A DNA stretch of 64,000 nucleotides from Rhodobacterales bacterium (GCA_008107755.1 VIRH01000082.1:62001-126000), one strand, 5' to 3'. Shown: positions 20,182 through 30,829, counted from the first letter of the stretch. The notes: generated by a model from the letters alone, not told the origin. A program made the numbers and translations.

Positions 20182-21710
20182 TGATTGACTGGCCCATTCT
20201 GTCACTCACGACGTTCTTGCCGCTGCTCGGCGTCCTCTTCATTCTTCTGGTTCCAGGGGACGATGAGGGCAGCAAGAAGAACATTCGCATGGTCGCCCTG
20301 GTGACCACAGGCGTCACGTTCCTGCTGTCGCTGGTGATCTGGATCTATTTCGACTATTCGAACCCCGGCTTCCAGTTCGTCGAAAAGCGCGACTGGCTCG
20401 GCGCCGACATCAGCTACCGTATGGGGGTCGACGGCATTTCCGTGCTGTTCGTGATCCTGACGACGTTCCTGATGCCGTTCTGCATTCTCGCCTCGTGGGA
20501 GAGCGTGCAGAAGCGCGTGAAGGAATACATGATCGCGTTCCTCATCCTGGAAACGCTGATGATCGGCGTCTTCTGCGCGCTGGATCTGGTCGTGTTCTAC
20601 GTCTTCTTCGAAGCCGGTCTCATCCCGATGTTCCTGATCATCGGCGTGTGGGGTGGAGCTCGCAGGGTCTATGCATCCTACAAGTTCTTCCTCTACACGC
20701 TGCTCGGCTCGGTGCTGATGCTGATCGCGATCATGGCGATGTACTGGAACGCAGGCACCACTGATATCGAGCAGCTTCTGACGCATTCCTTCCCGGCGCA
20801 CATGCAGACCTGGCTCTGGCTGGCGTTCTTTGCAAGCTTTGCCGTGAAGATGCCGATGTGGCCGGTGCACACATGGCTTCCGGATGCGCACGTGGAAGCG
20901 CCGACGGCAGGGTCCGTGATCCTGGCTGGCGTCCTCTTGAAGCTCGGTGGTTACGGCTTCCTGCGCTTCTCGCTGCCCATGTTCCCGCTTGCGTCCGACA
21001 TGTTCGCGCCGATGATCTACACGCTTTCGGTCGTGGCGATCATCTACACCTCGCTGGTGGCGCTTGCGCAGGAGGATATAAAGAAGCTGATCGCCTATTC
21101 GTCGATCGCCCACATGGGCTATGTGACCATGGGTATCTTCACGATGACCCATCAGGGCGTACAGGGCGGTATCTTCCAGATGCTGTCGCACGGCATCGTG
21201 TCCGGTGCACTGTTCCTTTGCGTCGGGGTCATCTACGACCGCATGCATACCCGCGAGATCGCCGCTTACGGCGGTCTGGTGACGCGCATGCCCAAATACG
21301 CGGTGGCATTCCTGATCTTCACGATGGCCAACGTCGGGCTTCCGGGAACCTCCGGGTTCGTCGGGGAAATCCTGACGCTGATGGGCGCATTCCAGGTCAA
21401 TTCGTGGGTGGCGTTCTTCGCGACCACGGGCGTGATCCTGTCGGCAGCCTATGCGCTCTTCCTGTATCGCCGGGTCATCTTCGGCGCTCTTGAGAAGGAA
21501 AGCCTCAAGTCGATGCTGGATCTGAACCTTCGGGAGAAGGTCATTCTGGCCCCCATGGTCATCCTGACGATCTTCTTCGGGTTCTACCCGATGGCGATCC
21601 TCGACGTGACCCAGGGCGCGGTCGACAATCTCATCACGCAATATACCGCAGCACTTGACGCTGCAGGCATCACCCAGCATGCGGCAGCGGCAGCTGCTGC
21701 GGCGCACTAA
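20181..21710 (+). CDS. nuoM: NADH-quinone oxidoreductase subunit M
   Basis: A 509-residue antiporter-like proton-pumping subunit (ND4 homologue). It shows the catalytic Glu region [20 protein letters not shown] and [21 protein letters not shown]. The start at 20181 is chosen over an in-frame upstream ATG (20058) because it gives the standard N-terminus [17 protein letters not shown] and overlaps the nuoL stop by one base. The C-terminus is an Ala/His-rich tail. Confidence 0.97.
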   Translation: MIDWPILSLTTFLPLLGVLFILLVPGDDEGSKKNIRMVALVTTGVTFLLSLVIWIYFDYSNPGFQFVEKRDWLGADISYRMGVDGISVLFVILTTFLMPFCILASWESVQKRVKEYMIAFLILETLMIGVFCALDLVVFYVFFEAGLIPMFLIIGVWGGARRVYASYKFFLYTLLGSVLMLIAIMAMYWNAGTTDIEQLLTHSFPAHMQTWLWLAFFASFAVKMPMWPVHTWLPDAHVEAPTAGSVILAGVLLKLGGYGFLRFSLPMFPLASDMFAPMIYTLSVVAIIYTSLVALAQEDIKKLIAYSSIAHMGYVTMGIFTMTHQGVQGGIFQMLSHGIVSGALFLCVGVIYDRMHTREIAAYGGLVTRMPKYAVAFLIFTMANVGLPGTSGFVGEILTLMGAFQVNSWVAFFATTGVILSAAYALFLYRRVIFGALEKESLKSMLDLNLREKVILAPMVILTIFFGFYPMAILDVTQGAVDNLITQYTAALDAAGITQHAAAAAAAAH

Positions 21711-21733
21711 GGTTTCGAGGACGGGACAAAGCG

Positions 21734-23173
21734 ATGTCAGACTTGACCCAATTGCCAGATCTGCAACCGGCCCTGCCGGAGATCATCCTGGCCCTCGGCG
21801 CCATGGTGCTGCTGATGGTGGGGGCCTTCGGCGGGAAGCGCGTCAGTTACGCGGTTTTCGGCGGAGCTATGGGCCTTCTTGGCGGCACCTTCCTGGTGCT
21901 GCTGTTCGTGCCGACCTATGGCACGACTTTCGGCGGCTCTTTCGTGCTCGACGATTTTGCCTATCTCCTCAAGCTGTTGGTGCTTGTCGGGTCGTTCTTC
22001 GCGATTGCCATGTCCTGGGCCTATGCCAAGAGCCAGTCGTTCGACCACTTCGAGTATCCGATCCTGATCGTCCTTGCGACACTCGGCATGATGCTGATGC
22101 TGTCGGCCAGCGACATGATCGCGCTGTATCTGGGCCTCGAACTGCAGAGCCTTGCGCTCTATGTGGTTGCTGCAATCAACCGTGACAGCGTTCGCTCCAC
22201 GGAAGCGGGCCTCAAATACTTCGTTCTCGGCTCTTTGTCCTCCGGCATGCTGCTCTATGGCATGTCTCTGGTCTACGGTTTTACCGGTCAGATTTCCTTC
22301 ACCGGCATTGCTGCTGGAATTACGGCGGAAGGCGCCTCCCTCGGGCTCGTCATCGGTCTGACGTTCCTGCTGGCTGGCCTTGCTTTCAAGATCTCTGCCG
22401 TTCCGTTCCACATGTGGACCCCGGACGTCTATGAAGGTGCGCCGACCCCGGTCACCGCCTTCCTGGCGGCAGCGCCGAAGGTCGCCGCGATGGGCATGAC
22501 CGTGCGCATCGTGATCGAGGCTTTCCAGCCGGTCACGAGCGACTGGCAGCAGATCATCGTCTTCGTCTCGATCGCGTCGATGGCACTCGGATCCTTTGCT
22601 GCGATCGGCCAGCGGAACCTGAAGCGACTGATGGCGTATTCGTCCATCGGTCACATGGGGTATGCGCTTGTCGGACTTGCGGCCGGCACCCAGACCGGTG
22701 TGGAAGGCGTGATCTTCTACATGATGGCCTATCTGGGCATGACGCTCGGTGTCTTCGCCTGCATCCTGTCCATGCGCCGCAAGGACGGCATGGTCGAGGA
22801 TGTGGACGATCTTGCGGGTCTGTCGCAGACCAACCTGCCGATGGCGATCCTGCTGGCGTTGCTGATGTTCTCGCTGGCTGGCATTCCGCCGCTCGTCGGG
22901 TTTTTCGGCAAGTGGTACGTGTTCGTCGCGGCTGTGGAAGCAGGTCTTTACCCGCTGGCTGTCATCGGTGTCGTGATGTCCGTCGTTGGCGCCTATTACT
23001 ATCTGCGCATCGTCAAGGTGATGTTCTTTGACGAGCCGGCTGAAAGCTTCGAGAAGATGCCGATGGAACTGAGGGTCGTCCTCGGGCTGTCGAGCGTCTT
23101 CGTGATCTTTTTCTGGCTGGCTCCCGGCCATGTGGTCAGTGCGGCGACCGCTGCGGCGCAATCGCTGTTCTGA
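21734..23173 (+). CDS. nuoN: NADH-quinone oxidoreductase subunit N
   Basis: A 479-residue antiporter-like subunit (ND2 homologue), last in the operon. Motifs seen are [17 protein letters not shown], containing the conserved Glu, and [21 protein letters not shown]. It is followed 8 bases later by the biotin ligase gene, so birA is probably read through from the nuo promoter. Confidence 0.97.
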   Translation: MSDLTQLPDLQPALPEIILALGAMVLLMVGAFGGKRVSYAVFGGAMGLLGGTFLVLLFVPTYGTTFGGSFVLDDFAYLLKLLVLVGSFFAIAMSWAYAKSQSFDHFEYPILIVLATLGMMLMLSASDMIALYLGLELQSLALYVVAAINRDSVRSTEAGLKYFVLGSLSSGMLLYGMSLVYGFTGQISFTGIAAGITAEGASLGLVIGLTFLLAGLAFKISAVPFHMWTPDVYEGAPTPVTAFLAAAPKVAAMGMTVRIVIEAFQPVTSDWQQIIVFVSIASMALGSFAAIGQRNLKRLMAYSSIGHMGYALVGLAAGTQTGVEGVIFYMMAYLGMTLGVFACILSMRRKDGMVEDVDDLAGLSQTNLPMAILLALLMFSLAGIPPLVGFFGKWYVFVAAVEAGLYPLAVIGVVMSVVGAYYYLRIVKVMFFDEPAESFEKMPMELRVVLGLSSVFVIFFWLAPGHVVSAATAAAQSLF

Positions 23174-23181
23174 CCGGCCGG

Positions 23182-23955
23182 ATGACAGAGCAATCTTTTG
23201 AACGTCCGGCGCCCGGTGCGCCGGACTTTCGTTATGAGGAGCACCAGAGCGTCGATTCCACGAACACCCTGTGTTTCGACAGGGCGCGCGCCGGCCACAG
23301 CGGCCGACTGTGGGTACGGGCCGACATGCAGGTGTCGGGCCGTGGAAGGCGCGGCCGCGATTGGTCGTCTCCGGTCGGAAACCTGTTCGCGAGCCTGTTG
23401 CTGGTCGACCAGGAACCGGCCGAGCGGATCGGCGAATTGCCTCTTGTTGCCGCGGTCGCACTAGCGGAAGCGGTTGACAAAGCCTGTGGCACGCATCAAC
23501 TGGTGTCCTTGAAATGGCCGAATGATCTGCTGATCGACGGTGCCAAGCTTTCCGGAATTCTGTTGGAGGCGGAGCAACTGACCAATGGCCGCCGCGCGGT
23601 GGTTCTCGGTTTCGGGGTGAATTGCGTTGCCCATCCGCCGCTCACGGCATACCGGGCGACCGATCTGCGGAGCCTGGGTTTTGAGGTCGGCGCTGACCGC
23701 CTTTACGAATCTCTTGCCGCTGCAATGGCCGAGAAACTCGAGGCCTGGCGCGTCCCCGGAGGATTTTCCGACATCCGCGCGCAATGGCTCGCCCGGTCGG
23801 CCCACCTTGGCAGGCAAATCACCGTCAGATACGGCCAGGAAGAAATTACCGGCATTTTTGCCGATCTGGATGAACGCGGTCATCTGGTGTTGAAAGAAGA
23901 CAATGGCCGCGAACGAACAATATATGCGGGCGACGTATTCCTGCCTGACAAATGA
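23182..23955 (+). CDS. birA: Biotin-[acetyl-CoA-carboxylase] ligase, monofunctional
   Basis: A 257-residue cytosolic enzyme that makes biotinyl-AMP and attaches biotin to carboxylase carrier domains. It has the biotin-binding loop SGRGRRGRDWSS (residues about 53-64), KWPNDLLIDGAKLSGIL, and the small C-terminal SH3-like domain. The N-terminal helix-turn-helix of E. coli BirA is absent, so it should not act as a repressor. Its position between nuoN and rnj is the standard rhizobial arrangement. Confidence 0.93.
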   Translation: MTEQSFERPAPGAPDFRYEEHQSVDSTNTLCFDRARAGHSGRLWVRADMQVSGRGRRGRDWSSPVGNLFASLLLVDQEPAERIGELPLVAAVALAEAVDKACGTHQLVSLKWPNDLLIDGAKLSGILLEAEQLTNGRRAVVLGFGVNCVAHPPLTAYRATDLRSLGFEVGADRLYESLAAAMAEKLEAWRVPGGFSDIRAQWLARSAHLGRQITVRYGQEEITGIFADLDERGHLVLKEDNGRERTIYAGDVFLPDK

Positions 23956-23998
23956 CGCAGGACGAAACGCCCGGAGAAAAGCTTTGAAGGAGCGCTAA

Positions 23999-25681
23999 AT
24001 GGCTTCGGCCAAAAACAATAACAATAACGATATCGTGTTCCTGCCCCTGGGTGGGGTGGGTGAGATCGGTATGAATCTCGGTCTGTACGGCTACGGACCG
24101 GAAGGCGATCGCACTTGGCTGATCGTCGACTGCGGTGTGAGTTTTGCAGGCCCGGAGTTGCCGGGCATCGATCTGGTTCTTCCGGACATCAAGTTTCTGG
24201 AAGACGAGGTCGACAACATCGTCGGCATGGTCATCACCCATGCGCATGAAGATCACTACGGGGGCATCTTGCACCTGTGGCCGTTTTTGAAAGTGCCCGT
24301 CTATGCGACCGCGTTCACGGCCGGACTGCTGGCGGCGAAGGCCGAGAGCGAGCCGGGTGCGGAAGCCGTTCCCGTCACCGTCGTCAGGCAGGGCGAGCGG
24401 CATGAAATCGGTCCTTTCGATGTCGAATTCGTCGCGATGGCACATTCCATTCCCGAACCCTGCGCGCTGGCGATCCGTACGCCGGCCGGCATGGTTCTTC
24501 ATACGGGTGACTGGAAGATCGACCACACGCCGGGTGTCGGTCATCCGATCGACGTGGACCGACTGGCGGAGTTGGGCCGGGAAGGGGTGATGGCGCTTGT
24601 CTGCGACAGCACCAACGCCATCCGTGACGGCGTCAGCCCGAGCGAGGCGGATGTCGCCGAAGAGCTGAAAAAGGTCATGGCCTCGGCGAAGAACCGTGTC
24701 GCCATCACCACGTTCGCCTCGAACGTCGCTCGCATCCGCGCGATTGCCGAAGCCGCTGCCGCCAATGACCGGGACGTCGTCGTCGTCGGTCGGTCGATGC
24801 ACCGCGTCATCGCGGTCGCCGGCGAGCTCGGCTATCTGGAAGGGCTGAAGCCGTTTCACGATGAGGAAGCGTTCGGTTATCTTCCCCGTGACAAGTGCGT
24901 GCTGCTTTGCACCGGCTCCCAAGGCGAAAGCAGGGCAGCTCTCGCCCGTATCGCCGCCGGCGATCATCGCAATATCGCGCTTTCAAAGGGCGATACGGTG
25001 ATCTTCTCGTCGCGGACCATTCCCGGTAACGAGAAGGCTGTCGCGGAAGTTCAGAACAACCTTGCGGACAAGGACGTTCAAATCGTGACCGACCGGGATG
25101 CGCTGGTTCACGTATCCGGCCATCCGCGCCGGGGCGAACTGGAGCAGCTCTATCGTCTGGTCGACCCGAAAGTCGTTCTTCCCGTGCACGGTGAGCCGTT
25201 GCATCTTGCAGCGCATGCCGCCTTCGCAAAGTCGCTCGGCGTTCGCGAAGTCGTTCGTGGCAAGAACGGGGATATCGTTCGCCTGAGCCAGGGCCGGGCA
25301 GGGATCATCGACGAAGCGCCGTCCGGCATCATGGTGAAGGACGGTGACATTCTGGATGATCCGGAAGTGACCGGCGTCAAGGAGCGGCGCAAGCTCTCCT
25401 ATGCAGGTGCGGCGGTAATCGCTCTGGTGGTGAACCGGGCGGGAGATCTTCTGACCGATCCCCAGGTCACGCTGCTTGGTCACCCCGATACCGACGACGA
25501 TGGCGAACCGATGGAGAACGTCGTCTCCAAGGCGATCGTCGGCGCAGTTAAGAGCATCCCCAAGGGTCGACGCAAGGACAAGGATCTTGTCGGCGAAGCT
25601 GCGAGACGTGCGGCCCGGTCCGAGATCCTGGACGTATGGGGCAAAAAGACGCTCTGCAAGGTGATGGTGACCCAGCTATAG
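23999..25681 (+). CDS. rnj: Ribonuclease J
   Basis: A 560-residue metallo-beta-lactamase/beta-CASP ribonuclease with 5'-exonuclease and endonuclease activity in RNA maturation and decay. The metal-binding motif HAHEDHYGG lies near residues 80-88, with further ligands in MAHSIPEP and HTGDWKID. The beta-CASP part contains GHPRRGELEQLY and VLPVHGEPLHL. Alphaproteobacteria use RNase J alongside RNase E. The N-terminus carries a short Asn-rich stretch (KNNNNND) before the beta-lactamase fold. Confidence 0.95.
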   Translation: MASAKNNNNNDIVFLPLGGVGEIGMNLGLYGYGPEGDRTWLIVDCGVSFAGPELPGIDLVLPDIKFLEDEVDNIVGMVITHAHEDHYGGILHLWPFLKVPVYATAFTAGLLAAKAESEPGAEAVPVTVVRQGERHEIGPFDVEFVAMAHSIPEPCALAIRTPAGMVLHTGDWKIDHTPGVGHPIDVDRLAELGREGVMALVCDSTNAIRDGVSPSEADVAEELKKVMASAKNRVAITTFASNVARIRAIAEAAAANDRDVVVVGRSMHRVIAVAGELGYLEGLKPFHDEEAFGYLPRDKCVLLCTGSQGESRAALARIAAGDHRNIALSKGDTVIFSSRTIPGNEKAVAEVQNNLADKDVQIVTDRDALVHVSGHPRRGELEQLYRLVDPKVVLPVHGEPLHLAAHAAFAKSLGVREVVRGKNGDIVRLSQGRAGIIDEAPSGIMVKDGDILDDPEVTGVKERRKLSYAGAAVIALVVNRAGDLLTDPQVTLLGHPDTDDDGEPMENVVSKAIVGAVKSIPKGRRKDKDLVGEAARRAARSEILDVWGKKTLCKVMVTQL

Positions 25682-25730
25682 TCACTGTCGGCCGGTCCGA
25701 TGATCCGGCCCTAGGAACGGGAGGAAACGG

Positions 25731-26135
25731 ATGATCGGACGGCTCAATCATGTGGCCGTCGCTGTCTCGGACATCGAGGCAGCGACGGCGGTCTATCGCG
25801 ACACGCTGGGGGCAGAGGTTTCCGCCAAGGAGGCCCAGCCCGATCATGGCGTCAGCACGGTTTTCATCACGCTGCCCAACACCAAGATCGAATTGCTGGA
25901 ACCGCTTGGCGACAATTCTCCGATCGCGAAGTTTCTGGAAAAGAACCCGTCCGGCGGGATCCACCATGTCTGTTACGAAGTGGAGGACATCATTGCCGCT
26001 CGGGACAGTCTGGTTGCTTCAGGGGCCCGGATCCTGGGTGATGGAGAACCGAAGATCGGAGCCCATGGCAAGCCGGTGCTGTTTCTGCATCCGAAGGATT
26101 TCCTTGGAACCCTGACCGAGCTTGAAGAGGCGTAA
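25731..26135 (+). CDS. mce: Methylmalonyl-CoA epimerase
   Basis: A 134-residue vicinal-oxygen-chelate enzyme that interconverts (2S)- and (2R)-methylmalonyl-CoA in the propionyl-CoA to succinyl-CoA route. The metal ligands are expected in NHVAVAV (His), GGIHHVCYEV (His) and LLEPLG / LTELEEA (Glu); all are present. Length is typical. A GGAGG box precedes the ATG. It is followed by the DUF1467 gene 5 bases later, the conserved rhizobial order. Confidence 0.93.
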   Translation: MIGRLNHVAVAVSDIEAATAVYRDTLGAEVSAKEAQPDHGVSTVFITLPNTKIELLEPLGDNSPIAKFLEKNPSGGIHHVCYEVEDIIAARDSLVASGARILGDGEPKIGAHGKPVLFLHPKDFLGTLTELEEA

Positions 26136-26140
26136 GCGGC

Positions 26141-26428
26141 ATGTCGGTGGCACTGGGCCTTGCAACCTATTTCATTCTCTGGTGGATCTTTCTCTTCGCG
26201 ATCCTTCCCTTCGGCGTGCATCGCACACAGGAGGAGGCCGGGGAGGTGATTCCCGGGTCGGAGCCAAGCGCGCCGGACCGGCCGAGGTTCCTAAAGGTAA
26301 TCGGCATCACGACCGTTGTGACGACCATCGTTTTTGCCGGTTTCGTCTGGCTGCGGATGTCAGGATTCGGCCTCGATGACATACCCTTTTTCCAACCGCC
26401 GACCGGAAGTTACGCGCACCCAAGCTGA
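26141..26428 (+). CDS. DUF1467 family two-helix membrane protein
   Basis: A 95-residue inner-membrane protein with one helix at residues about 5-25 (a Trp-rich stretch ending LPFGVHRTQEE) and a second at about 50-72, joined by a Pro-rich loop. The WWIFLFAILPFGV pattern and the position between mce and proS match the alphaproteobacterial DUF1467 family, whose function is unknown. Confidence 0.85.
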   Translation: MSVALGLATYFILWWIFLFAILPFGVHRTQEEAGEVIPGSEPSAPDRPRFLKVIGITTVVTTIVFAGFVWLRMSGFGLDDIPFFQPPTGSYAHPS

Positions 26429-26975
26429 TTCCGGACAAGGTGCGGGCAAGTTGTGTCGTGCTACCGTGGCAAGCGGATGGGAAATGCAAAACGACCGGAC
26501 AAAGAAAAAGGCAGAGCCAAAGCCCTGCCTTTGAAAAGTTCCGCGTCTAAATTGACCCTCAAGAACCCGATCGTGATCACGTTGGATCGTTCGGGCGGCT
26601 GCGAACCGAAGTGGCGCGCCTGAGAGTCATTCCTCCCAAGACTCAGACCGCGATGTCTATAGAGCTAATTGGTATCTCTACCGAAGCATCTTTTTATTAT
26701 GAGGCTGAAACCTAGCGGATTGTTTTTCGGTTGTCACCTATTTGTAGTGTGTAGCCTACTTTTTTTGCTTGCCCAATTCCTTTGCGTAAAACTGGCGCCA
26801 AAAAAGAGTGTTTTCGGGTAAGAGTATTCGCGGTCCGGACACTGTCAGGCCTGACGGGATGCCGGGAAATGGCGGATTGTCTGCAAAAGCGGTGTCGGGA
26901 TGCGCAAGGGACTTGTTTTTGGATGTCGCTTGCGGTTTGACTGCGCACCAAACAGGCATAACCGAGAGAACCCTC
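26429..26975. other. Intergenic region upstream of proS
   Basis: About 550 bases with no recognised gene. It contains a strong minus-strand terminator hairpin (26497-26535), a bulged inverted repeat CTGAGAGTC / GACTCAG (about 26620-26647) and an AT-rich stretch at 26690-26820 likely to hold the proS promoter. One weak candidate is TTGCTT (26765-26770), 16 bases, TAAAAC (26787-26792). Confidence 0.45.
26497..26535 (-). terminator. Orphan minus-strand Rho-independent terminator
   Basis: The 8-bp stem AAAGGCAG / CTGCCTTT with additional inner GC pairs is followed on the minus strand by TTCTTTG. On the plus strand it lacks a T-run. No minus-strand protein gene ends here, so an unannotated leftward transcript from about 26540-26720 is possible. 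Confidence 0.6.
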
Positions 26976-28307
26976 ATGCGTCTTTCCCGATATTTTCTGC
27001 CCATCCTGAAGGATAATCCCAGGGAAGCCGAAATCGTTTCGCACAGGCTGATGTTGCGCGCCGGCATGATCCGTCAGCAATCAGCCGGGATCTACTCGTG
27101 GTTGCCACTCGGATACCGGGTCCTGATGAAGATCCAGCGGATCGTCGAGGAAGAGCAGGCGCGTGCCGGAGCGATCCAGCTGCTGATGCCGACGATCCAG
27201 TCCGCCGACCTGTGGCGCGAAAGCGGTCGTTATGACGCTTATGGCAAGGAGATGCTGCGGATCGTCGACCGGAGCGAGCGGGAAATGCTCTACGGGCCGA
27301 CCAACGAGGAGATGATCACCGAGATCTTCCGCTCCTACGTGCGCTCCTACAAGGATTTGCCGCTCAACCTCTACCACATTCAGTGGAAGTTCCGTGACGA
27401 GGTGCGTCCCCGCTTCGGGATCATGCGCGGCCGTGAATTCCTCATGAAGGATGCCTATTCCTTCGACGTGGACCAGGAGCGGGCAGTCGAGTCGTACAAC
27501 CGGATGTTCGTCGCTTATCTGCGCACCTACAAGCGTATGGGGCTGACGGCCATTCCGATGCGCGCAGAAACCGGACCGATCGGCGGGGATCTCAGCCACG
27601 AGTTCATCGTGCTGGCGGAAACCGGGGAGAGCGAGGTCTATTGTCATTCCGACTATCTGACCAAGCAGACACCGGGCGACGACGTTGATTTCGACAGCGA
27701 TCTGACACCGATCGTCAAGGACTGGACCTCACACTACGCAGCGACGGAAGACATCGTCGACAAGGCCGAGTTCGAGGCCTCCGTGCCCGAGGACAAGCGC
27801 ATCGTCGCCCGCGGCATCGAGGTCGGTCAGACCTTCTATTTCGGCACCAAGTATTCTGAACCGATGGGGGCGAAGGTCGCCACGGCGGACGGGAGCGAGG
27901 TGCCTGTCCACATGGGTTCCTACGGTGTTGGCGTTTCACGCCTTCTTGGCGCCTTGATCGAGGCCAATCATGATGAAAATGGAATCATCTGGCCGAAGTC
28001 CGTTGCGCCGTTCCATGTTGGCCTGATCAACCTGAAACCGGGCGACGAGTCGACGGACAGTGTTTCGGAAGACCTTTACGCGAAGCTGGAAGCTGCCGGG
28101 ATCGAAGTTCTCTATGATGACACGGATACTCGGGCAGGATCCAAGTTCGCGACGATGGACCTCATCGGCCTGCCGTTCCAGGTGGTCGTGGGACCGAGAG
28201 GCCTGAAGGACGGTCTGCTGGAGGTGAAGGATCGCGCAACTGGGGAAAAGGAAATGCTTTCACCGGAAGCGACCCTCGCCAAGCTGACCGCGGCATTGAC
28301 GGATTAA
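26976..28307 (+). CDS. proS: Prolyl-tRNA synthetase, short alphaproteobacterial type
   Basis: A 443-residue class II synthetase charging tRNA-Pro. The catalytic motifs are [33 protein letters not shown] (motif 2 region with [17 protein letters not shown]), and [16 protein letters not shown] (motif 3). A C-terminal anticodon-binding domain follows. The large editing insertion of E. coli-type enzymes, normally between motifs 2 and 3, is missing, which is characteristic of alphaproteobacteria. The start at 26976 ([19 protein letters not shown]) is set by homology; the frame is open upstream to 26808. Confidence 0.96.
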   Translation: MRLSRYFLPILKDNPREAEIVSHRLMLRAGMIRQQSAGIYSWLPLGYRVLMKIQRIVEEEQARAGAIQLLMPTIQSADLWRESGRYDAYGKEMLRIVDRSEREMLYGPTNEEMITEIFRSYVRSYKDLPLNLYHIQWKFRDEVRPRFGIMRGREFLMKDAYSFDVDQERAVESYNRMFVAYLRTYKRMGLTAIPMRAETGPIGGDLSHEFIVLAETGESEVYCHSDYLTKQTPGDDVDFDSDLTPIVKDWTSHYAATEDIVDKAEFEASVPEDKRIVARGIEVGQTFYFGTKYSEPMGAKVATADGSEVPVHMGSYGVGVSRLLGALIEANHDENGIIWPKSVAPFHVGLINLKPGDESTDSVSEDLYAKLEAAGIEVLYDDTDTRAGSKFATMDLIGLPFQVVVGPRGLKDGLLEVKDRATGEKEMLSPEATLAKLTAALTD

Positions 28308-28411
28308 GACCGTCCGTTGATGCTCGGTAAGGGGATTCGGTCGCGATCTGTCGCGGCCGGCCGGCGCAACGGGTCCGGAAGTCTTTGGGGCAATGCTGAA
28401 GTGGATGGACG

Positions 28412-29716
28412 ATGACAGCGGTAGACACGGCGGACGTTGACAGCACTCGGCAGGATGCCGCGCCCACGCGCCCCTTTTCGGCCTTCGAGTGGATGATCGC
28501 CGGGCGCTATCTTCGCTCGCGCAGGCGGGAAACATTCATCTCCGTGATTGCCGGCTTCTCCTTTGCCGGTATCATGCTGGGCGTTGCAACGCTCATCATC
28601 GTGATGGCCGTCATGAACGGCTTCCGCTCCGAACTGCTCGGCAAGATTCTTGGCATCAACGGACACATGCTGGTGCAGCCCATCGACATGCCGCTGACCG
28701 ACTATGATGCGGTCGCTACGAGGCTTGAGGGCGTGCCAAATGTCGTCAGCGCCATTCCCTTCGTGGAAGGTCAGGCCCTCGTTTCCGGTCCGGCCGGAAA
28801 TCTGGGCGCCCTGGTGCGCGGTGTTTATGAAAGTGACGTGCGCAGGATTCCCCTGATTGCCAACAATCTTCAGGGCGGAACGCTCGACGGCTTCGACGAG
28901 GGCGAGGGCGTTGCGATCGGGGCCAACATGGCCCAGCAGCTCGGCTTGACCGTCGGGGACAACATAACCATCATTTCGCCGCGCGGCAGCGTGACCCCGA
29001 TGGGTGTTACGCCGCGGGTGAAGGCCTATCCGGTAATTGCGATCTTCAAGATCGGCATGAGCGAATACGACGCGACCTTTGCCTTCATGCCGCTGGAGGA
29101 ATCCCAAGCCTATTTCAACATGGAGACCAAGGCGACCGGTCTGGAGGTCTATGTCACGGATCCCGACCAGGTCGGCGTGATGCGGGCGGCAATCGAGGAA
29201 GCGGCCGACAGGCCGACTTTCGTGACAGACTGGCGCCAGCGCAACGTGACCTTCTTTTCGGCCCTTGAGGTCGAGCGCAACGTGATGTTCATCATCCTGA
29301 CGTTGATCGTCATCGTTGCGGCGCTCAACATCATTTCCGGCATGATCATGCTGGTGAAGGACAAGGGCAAGGATATCGCCATCCTGCGCACCATGGGAGC
29401 AACGCGCGGCGCGATCATGCGTATCTTCCTGATCACCGGGGCCAGCATCGGATGTGTCGGCACCCTGGCCGGGTTTATCCTCGGTCTCATCGTCTGCCTG
29501 AACATCGAGAGCATCCGCCAGTTTGTCTCCTGGATGACGCGGACGGAGCTGTTTTCGCCCGAACTCTATTTCCTCTCGAAACTTCCGGCTGACATCGACA
29601 GCGGCGAGACCATCACCGTGCTCGTTATGGCACTGGCCCTGTCGCTGATTGCAACACTCTATCCTGCCTGGCGGGCTGCCCGGCTCGATCCGGTCGAAGC
29701 TCTGCGATACGAATGA
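28412..29716 (+). CDS. lolC: Lipoprotein-releasing ABC transporter permease (LolC/LolE/LolF type)
   Basis: A 434-residue inner-membrane permease with four helices and a large periplasmic domain (MacB-like) between helices 1 and 2. It extracts outer-membrane lipoproteins from the inner membrane and hands them to LolA. The family stretches are [22 protein letters not shown] and [22 protein letters not shown]. Only one permease gene accompanies lolD here, which fits the homodimeric LolF arrangement described for many bacteria lacking separate LolC and LolE. Confidence 0.92.
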   Translation: MTAVDTADVDSTRQDAAPTRPFSAFEWMIAGRYLRSRRRETFISVIAGFSFAGIMLGVATLIIVMAVMNGFRSELLGKILGINGHMLVQPIDMPLTDYDAVATRLEGVPNVVSAIPFVEGQALVSGPAGNLGALVRGVYESDVRRIPLIANNLQGGTLDGFDEGEGVAIGANMAQQLGLTVGDNITIISPRGSVTPMGVTPRVKAYPVIAIFKIGMSEYDATFAFMPLEESQAYFNMETKATGLEVYVTDPDQVGVMRAAIEEAADRPTFVTDWRQRNVTFFSALEVERNVMFIILTLIVIVAALNIISGMIMLVKDKGKDIAILRTMGATRGAIMRIFLITGASIGCVGTLAGFILGLIVCLNIESIRQFVSWMTRTELFSPELYFLSKLPADIDSGETITVLVMALALSLIATLYPAWRAARLDPVEALRYE

Positions 29717-29727
29717 GGGAGCAGGAG

Positions 29728-30444
29728 ATGAACATGGCCGTCGATCCGCGCCGCGCATCCGGCGTCACGCCTGGTGCCCTGGAGCTTGCCGGCATTTCGC
29801 GCAGGTTCGACGAAGGCGATCGCGAGCTGCATATTCTCAACGGAGCCAATCTCAGGATTGAAGCCGGGGAGATGGTCGCGCTGGTCGCGCCGTCCGGTAC
29901 GGGGAAGTCGACTCTTCTGCATATTGCCGGCCTGCTGGAACGGCCTGACGAGGGGGACGTTTTTCTCGGCCCGGTGAATTGCTCGGACCTTTCCGACGAT
30001 GAGAGAACTGCGATACGGCGTAACGACATCGGCTTCGTCTATCAGTTTCATCACCTTCTGCCGGAGTTCACCGCGCAGGAAAACATCATGATGCCGCAGA
30101 TGATCCGCGGTCTGTCTCGCAAGGTGGCAGCTGATCGAGCCGATGAACTGCTCAGTTACATGCGTCTCGGTGAGCGCGGCAGCCACCGTCCGTCGGAACT
30201 CTCCGGCGGCGAACAGCAGCGCGTGGCCGTAGCGCGGGCGGTGGCCAATGCGCCGCGGATTCTTCTTCTGGACGAGCCGACCGGCAATCTTGACCCCAAT
30301 ACCGCGAAATACGTCTTTGACGCTTTGGCGGCATTGGTGAGGGCTTCGGGTGTGGGAACACTGTTTGCCACGCACAACCTTGATCTTGCCGGTCAGATGG
30401 ACCGGGCGATCACGCTGCGCGACGGCCTTATCGAAGAACTCTGA
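29728..30444 (+). CDS. lolD: Lipoprotein-releasing ABC transporter ATPase
   Basis: A 238-residue ATPase partner of the LolC-type permease. It shows Walker A (PSGTGKST), the signature [14 protein letters not shown], and Walker B with [12 protein letters not shown]. The start at 29728 (MNMAVDPRR) is chosen for its upstream GGGAGCAGGAG. An ATG overlapping the end of lolC at 29713 is in frame and may also be used. An inverted repeat GAGTAC/GTACTC follows soon after the stop. Confidence 0.94.
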   Translation: MNMAVDPRRASGVTPGALELAGISRRFDEGDRELHILNGANLRIEAGEMVALVAPSGTGKSTLLHIAGLLERPDEGDVFLGPVNCSDLSDDERTAIRRNDIGFVYQFHHLLPEFTAQENIMMPQMIRGLSRKVAADRADELLSYMRLGERGSHRPSELSGGEQQRVAVARAVANAPRILLLDEPTGNLDPNTAKYVFDALAALVRASGVGTLFATHNLDLAGQMDRAITLRDGLIEEL

Positions 30445-30667
30445 TACCTGCGTGAACGAGAGTACTTTGGCCGCGTACTCCTGGCGACTGCCTGCAGGGC
30501 AGGGCTGGTGCGCGCGTAGCTCCAGAGGATGCAAAAGCTTTCATTCCACTTGCCGTGCATCCCCCAATCTTCGAAACACTCGCTATGCATTCGCGCCAAG
30601 AACAAAGCGAAAACTCCAATTTTTCGGCGAATTTGAATCGAGTTCTGGCAAGGGGAACAAAAAGTGC

Positions 30668-30696
30668 TTGCAAAGAGAACAAAAAAAGAACATAGT
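30668..30696 (+). promoter_or_regulatory. SOS-type promoter with LexA box
   Basis: TTGCAA (30668-30673), a 17-base spacer and CATAGT (30691-30696). The spacer contains GAAC-N7-GAAC (30677-30691), the complement of the alphaproteobacterial LexA direct repeat GTTC-N7-GTTC. LexA binding here would block RNA polymerase. The arrangement is the same as in the lexA promoter of this window. Confidence 0.82.
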
Positions 30697-30730
30697 TCCC
30701 TCACGCCAAAGCCATCGGTTGGAGGATGAC

Positions 30731-30829
30731 ATGTTCTACATCGCTCGTGATTTTGCGGCACTCGCTTCTCTGGTCTGTTTCTGCACGACCCTGGTCGTCT
30801 GGAGCGACGTTCTTTTTTCTGCGGTTTGA
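30731..30829 (+). CDS. SOS-controlled 32-residue single-helix membrane microprotein
   Basis: A 33-codon gene with a strong ribosome binding site (GGAGG, 5 bases before ATG) directly downstream of the SOS promoter. The peptide begins MFYIARDFAALASLV, continues as one hydrophobic helix to about residue 24 (CFCTTLVVW), and ends in SDVLFSAV. Size, single helix and LexA control recall Caulobacter SidA, the 29-residue SOS-induced inner-membrane inhibitor of cell division. I have not shown sequence homology, so this is a functional analogy. It lies about 290 bases after lolD and 212 bases before dnaE. Confidence 0.72.
   Translation: MFYIARDFAALASLVCFCTTLVVWSDVLFSAV

Noticed and set aside
20202..23461. 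Long minus-strand frames (501 and 574 codons) opposite nuoM and nuoN
   Set aside because: They have the same antisense character as the other nuo shadows and conflict with intact nuoM, nuoN and the start of birA.
26483..26534. 16-codon plus-strand peptide overlapping the orphan terminator
   Set aside because: It overlaps the hairpin stem, has no ribosome binding site and shows no feature of a known leader peptide.
26540..26640. Short minus-strand peptide (17 codons) after GGGAGGA in the region before proS
   Set aside because: The ribosome binding site is good, but the peptide is short, basic and featureless, and a non-coding RNA explains the terminator equally well.
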